The translations under genes were made by a program, and so were the position numbers. The notes beneath the pieces were generated by a model. It had not been told where the DNA came from. It saw only the letters and a list, made by a program, of their open reading frames with translations, and made no database searches. 21,554 nucleotides of DNA, taken from NCBI GenBank assembly GCA_021399405.1, contig JAAFKL010000351.1, positions 1 to 21,554 of the forward strand. The letters are read 5' to 3'. This DNA is from Candidatus Heimdallarchaeota archaeon. GTDB lineage: Archaea; Asgardarchaeota; Heimdallarchaeia; Heimdallarchaeales; Kariarchaeaceae. Position 1 is the first letter of the stretch; the number at the start of each line of letters is the position of its first letter. Positions 7,404 through 14,195 of this stretch are shown one piece after another.

Positions 7404-8252
7404 ATGGAATTTCAAAATGTTGCTGTAATTGGAGCTGGTTTAATGGGTTCAGGTATTGCTTACGTTGCTGGAGTATCAGGTAGAAATGTGACCATAGTTG
7501 ATCAAGAACAACAATTTGTTGATGCTGGAATGGCTAAGATAAAGGATCAAATCAAGGAAGGAATAAGTAGAGGTAAAATGAGCCCATTTGAAGGACAAAA
7601 ACTATCTGAACGTTTCAAATCAACAATTAATATGGAAGAAGCTACCAAATCTGCCGATCTCGTAATAGAAGCGGTGTACGAGAATATGGAAGTGAAGAAA
7701 AATATATTTGCTGATTTATCCAAATTTGTCAAAGAAGATTGTGTGTTAGCCTCAAATACTTCAACCTTATCGATCACTGAGATCGCTTCGGTTGTAGAAA
7801 ATCCGGGTAGAGTAGTGGGGTTGCACTTTTTTAGTCCTGTTGCAGCAATGAAATTAGTTGAAATTATTAAGGGAGAAAAAACTTCAGAACAAACAGTAGA
7901 TGCTATTGAAAAATTCAGTGATTCAATTGGAAAAACCACTGTAAAATGTAATGATGCACCAGGGTTTATTGTTAATCGATTAGCAATCCCATCATTGAAT
8001 GAAGCAATGAAACTATTAGAAACAGGAATTGCAACTCCAGAAGATATTGATAAAGCAATGGTTATGGGATTGAATCACCCCGTAGGACCTTTTACATTAG
8101 CAGATTTTACTGGATTAGATGTGGCATTAGCTGGGATGCGTACTTTGGAAAAGGCGTTCGGTGATTTCTACAAACCTGCCGATATCCTTATCAGATTGGT
8201 GGAAGAAGGAAAATTAGGTATGAAAACCAAAGAAGGGTTCTATAAATACTAA
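7404..8252 (+). CDS. 3-hydroxybutyryl-CoA / 3-hydroxyacyl-CoA dehydrogenase
   Basis: This 282-residue NAD(P)-dependent enzyme interconverts L-3-hydroxyacyl-CoA and 3-ketoacyl-CoA. The N-terminal Rossmann motif is GAGLMGSG (10-17). Catalytic residues line up with the family by constant offset: Ser120 (SNTSTLS), His141 (GLHFFSP), Glu153 and Asn191 (GFIVNR). The C-terminal domain has the typical NHPVGPFTLADFTGLD (224-239). It is a stand-alone short form without a hydratase domain, as in fermentative or butyryl-CoA pathways and in archaeal beta-oxidation-like or hydroxybutyrate routes; no partner genes lie nearby to choose between them. The ATG at 7404 has no Shine-Dalgarno sequence; a weak TATA-like run (ATTATAGTAT, 7378-7387) is slightly close at about 22 bases. 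The product is cytoplasmic. Confidence 0.9.
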   Translation: MEFQNVAVIGAGLMGSGIAYVAGVSGRNVTIVDQEQQFVDAGMAKIKDQIKEGISRGKMSPFEGQKLSERFKSTINMEEATKSADLVIEAVYENMEVKKNIFADLSKFVKEDCVLASNTSTLSITEIASVVENPGRVVGLHFFSPVAAMKLVEIIKGEKTSEQTVDAIEKFSDSIGKTTVKCNDAPGFIVNRLAIPSLNEAMKLLETGIATPEDIDKAMVMGLNHPVGPFTLADFTGLDVALAGMRTLEKAFGDFYKPADILIRLVEEGKLGMKTKEGFYKY

Positions 8253-8319
8253 AAATTAAGAGAAAAAATATCACCTATAATTATAATTTGACAGCATTTG
8301 AATATATTTTTGAAATAAA

Positions 8320-8328
8320 CTATAAATC
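8320..8328 (+). promoter_or_regulatory. TATA-like box for the TerB-like gene
   Basis: CTATAAATC is centred 29 bases before the GTG start at 8353, the standard archaeal spacing for a transcript that begins at the start codon. The stretch ahead of the gene otherwise shows only AT-rich sequence and no ribosome binding site. Confidence 0.45.
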
Positions 8329-8352
8329 ACAATACATCTTATAAACGTCATA

Positions 8353-8676
8353 GTGAAGCAAAATGATTTGACTTCATCAGATGTTTGGCAAATTTTACAA
8401 GCAATTGCCTTGGAGGATGGGGTTATTACACCGGAGGAGAATAAATTGATTTCAAATATAGTATTAGATGTTGAAGCCTATACAAATATGGTAGATAGGG
8501 CACTGGACGATGGGATTATCAACAAATCGGAAACAACGGAATTATTTGAGGGACGAATCGAAATTCTTGAGAAAGCATATGCAATTGCACGAGAAGATAG
8601 GAATATTAGCAAAGACGAAATTGAATTGCTAAAATCTATTGTTAATATGATATTGGAAATTGAAAAGAAAAATTAG
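8353..8676 (+). CDS. Small acidic TerB-like helical repeat protein
   Basis: The 107-residue, all-helical, acidic protein contains the same motif three times: ALEDGVITPEE (19-29), ALDDGIINKSE (50-60) and AREDRNISKDE (79-89), about 30 residues apart. The pattern, an acidic residue pair before a turn, then a helix starting with Glu, is that of TerB/DjlA-type (tellurite resistance B-like) domains, where the acidic loop can bind metal. The third copy has Arg for the usual Gly. No membrane segment or signal peptide is present, so it is probably cytoplasmic. The start is GTG at 8353, supported by the TATA-like box spacing. Its stop codon overlaps the stop of the convergent OB-fold gene by three bases. 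The molecular role is unknown. Confidence 0.65.
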   Translation: MKQNDLTSSDVWQILQAIALEDGVITPEENKLISNIVLDVEAYTNMVDRALDDGIINKSETTELFEGRIEILEKAYAIAREDRNISKDEIELLKSIVNMILEIEKKN

Positions 8677-8996
8677 TGGGGTATAGTTCGAGGCAGCGAT
8701 GGATCATCGGGAACAATGCTTACTCTCCCAGATTGTCCCAAAGAGACTTGCTTCTGGAAATTAAACATATTACACATTCCATTTTTAATCTCAATGACTT
8801 GACCTATCTTCAGTGCATGTGCTTTTTGAGTCCCAAAAACATTCAAAATAGTCGTTCCTGTGTCATCTGCAATTAGAATATCAGTAACGTACGATAATCC
8901 TTGTCTTGTTCTAACTCTACGAGGCCCTTGTTTTGAAAGAATACGAGCCCTAAGAAATTCAATAGATTTTTCTTCATTTAACTCTTTGATTTTCAT
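8673..8996 (-). CDS. Single-domain OB-fold ssDNA-binding protein, SOSS-B/hSSB1-like
   Basis: This 107-residue protein is a single OB fold. The central segment IADDTGTTILNVFG (42-55), then IGQVIEIKNGMCNMFNFQKQ, follows the pattern of human SOSS subunit B (hSSB1) and archaeal single-OB RPA-like proteins, where strands 3-5 and aromatic residues contact single-stranded DNA. The N-terminal region has a basic loop (GPRRVRTRQG, 24-33). It probably protects ssDNA or helps repair; the acidic C-terminal tail of bacterial SSB is absent. It lies downstream of uvrC on the same strand with a 134-base gap and may form part of a repair neighbourhood. A GGAG lies about 10 bases before the ATG at 8996, so it may be translated with a leader. 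A tRNA-binding or RNA-binding OB role cannot be excluded. Confidence 0.75.
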   Translation of the reverse strand: MKIKELNEEKSIEFLRARILSKQGPRRVRTRQGLSYVTDILIADDTGTTILNVFGTQKAHALKIGQVIEIKNGMCNMFNFQKQVSLGQSGRVSIVPDDPSLPRTIPH

Positions 8997-9130
8997 GATT
9001 AGTTCTCCATTATAAAATGTAATTTTAACAAAATGTTTTCTCTAAAACAATAAATTTGGGTTCAATTTTAAGTATAATGGTAATATTCAGCGATTTTGAA
9101 ATTTGATTGTCATGATTTTTCAAGTTTCCT

Positions 9131-11011
9131 CTAATTTGAAGCTGTATCAACTTGATTTGTTGTGAATTTGCGACATGCAAGTATAATCTCACTTGCCAGT
9201 TTTTGATTAATACCGATATGAGTAGATAAGGTTTCTGAGCTTTCTTTCGCTATATTTGAAATGGTACGGTATTTGGAAAGAAGCATTTTTTTACGTTTAG
9301 GACCCACACCGGGTATATTATCAAGCATAGATGAAAGTCCTGATTTTTGACGTAATAATCTTTGATAAGACACTGCGAATCTATGAGCTTCATCTCTTCC
9401 AGCCATAAGTAATAATAAACCAGGTCGACTTTTTTTCTCCGATAATGGGCGGTCTCTGTCAACGAGATAAATTTCTTCTTCTCTTTTTGCCAACCCTAAA
9501 ACCTTTACTTCCAAGTTGAGACTACTCAAAGACTGTTGGGCTCGTTTCAATTGTTCAGACCCACCGTCAATAACAATCAGATCGGGGATTGGGAGACCTT
9601 TTGGATCAACTCCATCTTCAATATCTCTATATCTTCGAAATACTACTTCTCCCATTGACGCAAAATCGTCTTGTCCATCTACGGTTCGAATTTTATATCG
9701 TCTATAGCCTTTTTTCAAAGGTTTTCCATTTTTGAAACGAATGCAGGATGCTACTGTATTGGTACCCAGTAAGGTTGATACATCAAATGTATCAATAATA
9801 AATGGGGGGAATTCCATTTGTAGCAATTCTTGTAAATCTGATACTCGTGCAGTCGGCAACCCTTTCTCTTTCCGTAGAAGGAACCTTCTCTGTAGATACT
9901 TCTTTGCATGGCGAATTGTCATATCTACAAGTTGTGTCTGAATTGGGGAATCTGCAACTGATACTGAATAACCTAGTGCTTGCAATTGGGGAACGATTTC
10001 TTTTGAATGCGTTACCTTGATTATAATATTTTCAAGCGAATTAGATTTAAGATCATCTCTTGAGGATCCGAATGTATTGAAGAAAAAGCTAATAACAAAA
10101 TCACTCCATGCACTATCTCCTAATTCTATCTTACTAATAGCTGCAGAATCCTGACGAGCGATCCTGCCATCATCTACTTTTTGAATAGAAACTGCCAATT
10201 CTGTTTTATTTCTGGCTTCGGCAATTACAATACAATCATCAACCCCATCTATCATTACATTTTGTCTTTCAATAGTACGATTAACTGAACGAATTATATC
10301 CCGAAATTTAGCAGCATTTTCGTATTCCATATTTTCCGAAAGTTCTCCCATTCTCTCGCTTAGTGAATCTATTATTTCAGGAGTTCGTCCTTCAATGAAT
10401 TGGATAACATTATCCACATTTTCACGGTATACTTTCTGATCAACTTCTATCTCACATGGTCTGAAGCAATGCAAAGTTCGACGGCGTATACATGTCTTTG
10501 CCCAAGTATCTGCATCACCAATGGTGATCTCCTTTGCACAATCAGCAACTGGAAATAGGGAAAATGCATATTTGAGAGATCGTTTGACAGCACCAACATC
10601 TGAAAAAGGTCCCAAATAGATTGATTCTTTATTATTTCGTTCTCTCGTTTTGATAAATCTTGGAAATTCCTCACCAGTGGTAACCTCAATATAAGGATAG
10701 GTTTTACCATCTTTCCATTTCTCGTTTAAGATGGGTTGATGTTCTTGGATCATATTGAATTCAAGAAGAAGTGCTTCCTTTTCAGATTCGACTTCATGGA
10801 CCTCAATTCTAACTCCCTTCTCCCTAATTACTCGGCTCTTTGAGAAATCGGTTGATGGAGAGAAGTGATTCCTTAACCTAGTTCGCAGATTTTTGGCTTT
10901 TCCGACATAGATAATTGTATTTTTCTTATCATAGATAACATATACTCCATTATGAGTTGGAACACTTCTGATTTGTTTTTCAATTGAAACTAATCTCTTA
11001 TCGTCATCCAT
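9131..11011 (-). CDS. uvrC: Excinuclease ABC subunit C
   Basis: The 626-residue UvrC makes the dual incisions of nucleotide excision repair after UvrB loads on damage. Domains in order: GIY-YIG nuclease (about 18-97, with GVYVIY at 22-27 and IIYVGKAKNLRTR at 33-45) for the 3' cut; a UvrB-binding UVR motif in the region ENMEYENAAKFRDII; an RNase H-like endonuclease for the 5' cut with acidic residues in DTFDVS and LIVIDGGSEQ and a histidine in RDEAHRFAVSYQR; and a C-terminal helix-hairpin-helix (LDNIPGVGPKRKKMLL). All catalytic segments seem intact and the length is typical. A short AT-rich stretch with TTATTAAAT precedes the ATG by about 32 bases, so it may have its own promoter. UvrABC is bacterial in origin and patchy in archaea. 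Confidence 0.96.
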   Translation of the reverse strand: MDDDKRLVSIEKQIRSVPTHNGVYVIYDKKNTIIYVGKAKNLRTRLRNHFSPSTDFSKSRVIREKGVRIEVHEVESEKEALLLEFNMIQEHQPILNEKWKDGKTYPYIEVTTGEEFPRFIKTRERNNKESIYLGPFSDVGAVKRSLKYAFSLFPVADCAKEITIGDADTWAKTCIRRRTLHCFRPCEIEVDQKVYRENVDNVIQFIEGRTPEIIDSLSERMGELSENMEYENAAKFRDIIRSVNRTIERQNVMIDGVDDCIVIAEARNKTELAVSIQKVDDGRIARQDSAAISKIELGDSAWSDFVISFFFNTFGSSRDDLKSNSLENIIIKVTHSKEIVPQLQALGYSVSVADSPIQTQLVDMTIRHAKKYLQRRFLLRKEKGLPTARVSDLQELLQMEFPPFIIDTFDVSTLLGTNTVASCIRFKNGKPLKKGYRRYKIRTVDGQDDFASMGEVVFRRYRDIEDGVDPKGLPIPDLIVIDGGSEQLKRAQQSLSSLNLEVKVLGLAKREEEIYLVDRDRPLSEKKSRPGLLLLMAGRDEAHRFAVSYQRLLRQKSGLSSMLDNIPGVGPKRKKMLLSKYRTISNIAKESSETLSTHIGINQKLASEIILACRKFTTNQVDTASN

Positions 11012-11086
11012 GAATTAGGTTCAAATTAGCTTAAACATAATTTAATAAGAGGTTTCGCTTTAATCATAAATTCAACTGTTCGATTA

Positions 11087-14000
11087 TTATAGACACGAGT
11101 GAGATAAAACTGAGGTTAAAGTAGAGATCAAAACATTTGCATCGGCAATAGAAAACACAAGGGGAGGTTTAATTTTGATCACATTATGGTCTGGTCCATC
11201 AACACTCAACAAAACACCCCGATCTTTCATTTGTTCAACAATGTATTTACTCATATCGGGTGCCGGAATTTTAGTTAATTTATCTTTAACAACTTCAATT
11301 CCCAAATATAATCCCCTCCCTCTAACATCACCGATAATAGGGGTTGTTATCCCTATTTCAGTTAATTTATTGAGAAGATATTCACCAACTAACTTCGAAT
11401 TTTTCTGTAGATTATTTTCTTCAATCACATTTAGAACTGAAAGTCCTACTGCCATAGATACTGTGTTTCCACCCGTGGTTGAAAAAAACTCCATTCCATT
11501 TGCAAAAGCATCAGCTATCTTTCTTGTTGTGATTACTGCCCCCATGGGATGACCATTGCCAATGGGCTTACCCAAAGTTACTATATCTGGAACAACGCCA
11601 TATGTCTCAAATCCCCAGTAATGACTCCCCATCCGGGCGAAACCGACTTGGACTTCATCAGCAATACAAACACCACCAGAATCTCTGATACTTTTGTAGA
11701 CTTTTGGGAAATAATTAGGAGGTATCAATATTTGCCCCCCGACACCGGGAAGTGATTCAGCAATAAATGCTGCAGGGGGAGTACCATTCTGTTGCAACTG
11801 TTCGACAAGAGATGTTACATCTTCTGCATATTTACTTCCAGTATTTTCACCCTGGTATTTTCCTCTATAGGGATATGGCATTGCAACTACATGTACATTG
11901 GATGGTTTACCTTTTCCTCCTTTACTATTAAATTTGTAAGGACTGATTGAAATAGTGGCGTTAGTGTTTCCATGATACGCGTGATCCAATACAATGAAAT
12001 CATCTCTTGAAGTGTAAACAGCTGCTAATCTCAAGGCAAGTTCGTTTGCCTCGCTACCCGAGTTAACAAAAAAACAGACTTCTAATTCTTCGGGGAAATA
12101 AGAAAGTAATTTTTTCGTGTATGAAACTAGGATTTCTTGTAGATATCGAGTATTTGTATTTAACACACTTGCTTGTCTGGTAAGAGCCCTAATCACGTTT
12201 GGATGGGAATGTCCGACAATTGGAACATTATTTACTGCATCAAGATATCTTCGCCCATTTACATCATAAAGATGCTGAGCATAGCCTCGGACAATATGTA
12301 GTGGTTTTTGGTAGGAGATACTCAATGCATCACTATGGTGTTTACCCCTTAATTCAGTAATTTCTTGGGTATTAATTATATTATCTTTAACATTGGAATT
12401 CACAAGATTGAGGATCAAATTAGGATCTGGGCAAAGAGAAAGCCAAATTAACTTTTCAGCATTTGAGCACACCCCCGGAAAACTCGATTCATAATTTAAT
12501 AAATCCAAAATAATTTGTACGTGTACATGAGGTGTCCAACTACCATTTTTTGAAACATCCCCGATCTTAGCAAAAGTTTCTCCTCTTTTGATAATTTGAC
12601 CAACATGTAAGTTTTTGATTGATGAGCTCATAAGATGCCCATATAATGTGTAAAAATGCGTATCCTCGTCAATCTGATGTTTCAAGAGTACAGTTGGACC
12701 ATAATCAAGGTAATCATCATGAATTGAGACCCGATAAACTTCACCTGACATCGGAGCTTGAATTGCAGTACCTGTTTTCTTAAATAAATCAATTCCAAGA
12801 TGTACAGATCTCCAAGATAAATATTCATTCTCAACCTTTTCAAAACTATCATGAATATACATCAGCCTAGACTCAGCGTAACGACCAATTACCAAATCAA
12901 TTCCTTTTGATTTTTCTTCAATAATTTTTGAATAATAAGAAAGATTATCTGCATTCTGAAAACCCTGGATATCTAAACTTCCAAAGCTTAAATCAATAAT
13001 CTCATAATTGTCAATATCTTCAAAGATCGATTCAAAAGATTGTGATTTTAACCATGTAATAATCTCATCTGATTTCGGGTGAGCTGTATATCCGCATGAG
13101 GAACGGATAAGATAGTATACAAAATTTGTTGAAATATCCTTTAAGTAAAACAAAGCCTTCCAAGCAGGTGTTGCTGAAATACTAATATATTCATTGTTTG
13201 GATCCAATTTTCTCTGATGTGCGGACATGGTTACGCTTACGCATAGCCTTATCAAAATCATTGAAAAAAGAATTTCGATTTCTTTTTCCTGTAATTGATG
13301 TTTTGAACTGTATCCCCGTACTATTTGCATCATGGTAGCAATTGGGTTTGGTTTGTCAAGGATTGCGTATGCTATAGCAATTGCCAAATCGGCAATTTTA
13401 CTCGAATATGCAAAATCACCAAAATCAATTAGCCCAAATTTAATTTTATCAGATAATTCTGAAGGATTCTGAACAAGAACGTTGTAATTATTCGCATCAC
13501 CATGTATTATACCCTTGTCAAGATCTGTAATTCGAGTTTGGAAATCCAGTTCAAATTGTCTTAGATAATGTTGAATTAAATTAGAGCGATCATTATCAAC
13601 AATGTGGATAATATGCTTCTTTAATATCTCAAGACTACTTTCCATATCCCAATCAGATTTTATCTTTTCCAACTTTATATCGAGATCAGCAAGGAAGGTT
13701 CTCATCTCAGCCATAAAAACCCCAAAAGAATACATAAAATGAGCTGAATGGGGCTTGTAATTTGCATAGACAATACCAGGTAAGTAAGTCAAAACCCTGA
13801 AATAGAAAGATGTACCTAGTTCAGAATAAATATTGGTGATTTCAGCTTGGTTTACACTTGATATTATGTTAGATACCAATTGATTATTTTTTGATTGCAG
13901 ATGATTAATTATTTTATTTTGTGCTTCAAGATATTCCCCGTTATCATTAAGATTGGCAATCTTGCATACAAGTTGAGTTTGGTCATTTGTAGATAACAAG

Positions 14001-14122
14001 AAATTCTGATCTCTATAACTTGGTAATGATTGGAGATTTCCACTCAGTTTGTATTCTTTAGACAGATGAGACAAAATGTCTACTTCTTTGAACACGGGTT
14101 TTGAAACATCAACTGGATTCAA
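11087..14122 (-). CDS. Kinase-M23 peptidase-aminotransferase (phospho-lyase) fusion protein
   Basis: Three domains lie in one chain of about 1011 residues. First is an aminoglycoside phosphotransferase/hydroxylysine kinase-type domain (1-350) with SYRDQN (36-41), the catalytic HGDANNYN loop (Asp209, Asn214) and DFG (Asp233). Second is an M23/LytM-like domain (about 435-540) with intact zinc-site motifs HLGID (His441, Asp445), YGHL (His496) and HVHV (His532, His534). Third is a class III PLP aminotransferase (about 590-1011) with SGSEAN, Asp822 in IADEVQVGF and Schiff-base Lys852 in TLGKP. The aminotransferase resembles the phospho-lyases ETNPPL and PHYKPL, and the kinase resembles HYKK; similar fusions are known in bacteria. 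Likely reaction: phosphorylation of hydroxylysine (or another amino alcohol) and elimination of phosphate and ammonia. The frame also allows TTG at 14185, but TTG at 14122 gives the family N-terminus and sits behind a TATA-like box. Confidence 0.85.
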   Translation of the reverse strand: MNPVDVSKPVFKEVDILSHLSKEYKLSGNLQSLPSYRDQNFLLSTNDQTQLVCKIANLNDNGEYLEAQNKIINHLQSKNNQLVSNIISSVNQAEITNIYSELGTSFYFRVLTYLPGIVYANYKPHSAHFMYSFGVFMAEMRTFLADLDIKLEKIKSDWDMESSLEILKKHIIHIVDNDRSNLIQHYLRQFELDFQTRITDLDKGIIHGDANNYNVLVQNPSELSDKIKFGLIDFGDFAYSSKIADLAIAIAYAILDKPNPIATMMQIVRGYSSKHQLQEKEIEILFSMILIRLCVSVTMSAHQRKLDPNNEYISISATPAWKALFYLKDISTNFVYYLIRSSCGYTAHPKSDEIITWLKSQSFESIFEDIDNYEIIDLSFGSLDIQGFQNADNLSYYSKIIEEKSKGIDLVIGRYAESRLMYIHDSFEKVENEYLSWRSVHLGIDLFKKTGTAIQAPMSGEVYRVSIHDDYLDYGPTVLLKHQIDEDTHFYTLYGHLMSSSIKNLHVGQIIKRGETFAKIGDVSKNGSWTPHVHVQIILDLLNYESSFPGVCSNAEKLIWLSLCPDPNLILNLVNSNVKDNIINTQEITELRGKHHSDALSISYQKPLHIVRGYAQHLYDVNGRRYLDAVNNVPIVGHSHPNVIRALTRQASVLNTNTRYLQEILVSYTKKLLSYFPEELEVCFFVNSGSEANELALRLAAVYTSRDDFIVLDHAYHGNTNATISISPYKFNSKGGKGKPSNVHVVAMPYPYRGKYQGENTGSKYAEDVTSLVEQLQQNGTPPAAFIAESLPGVGGQILIPPNYFPKVYKSIRDSGGVCIADEVQVGFARMGSHYWGFETYGVVPDIVTLGKPIGNGHPMGAVITTRKIADAFANGMEFFSTTGGNTVSMAVGLSVLNVIEENNLQKNSKLVGEYLLNKLTEIGITTPIIGDVRGRGLYLGIEVVKDKLTKIPAPDMSKYIVEQMKDRGVLLSVDGPDHNVIKIKPPLVFSIADANVLISTLTSVLSHSCL

Positions 14123-14146
14123 AATAAATTCAACTATAGTTAGAAT

Positions 14147-14157
14147 AAATAATATAT
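14147..14157 (-). promoter_or_regulatory. TATA-like box for the kinase-M23-aminotransferase fusion
   Basis: On the minus strand this reads AATATATTATT, centred 30 bases before the TTG at 14122. Its spacing favours 14122 over the upstream TTG at 14185, because a transcript from here would start after the upstream codon. It also implies the fusion can be transcribed separately from uvrA, whose stop is at 14196. Confidence 0.4.
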
Positions 14158-14195
14158 TGTTTTCTATTTCTGTTTCACAATACAAGTATGACTAA

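Noticed and set aside
9250..9462. Short open frames lying within larger genes, such as this one inside uvrC and several opposite uvrA, uvrB and the reductase.
   Set aside because: They show no family pattern, overlap genes with clear conserved motifs, and are low-complexity by-products of the real frames.
14123..14185. N-terminal extension of the fusion protein back to TTG at 14185.
   Set aside because: The 21 extra residues do not match the family start, and the TATA-like box at 14147-14157 lies inside them.
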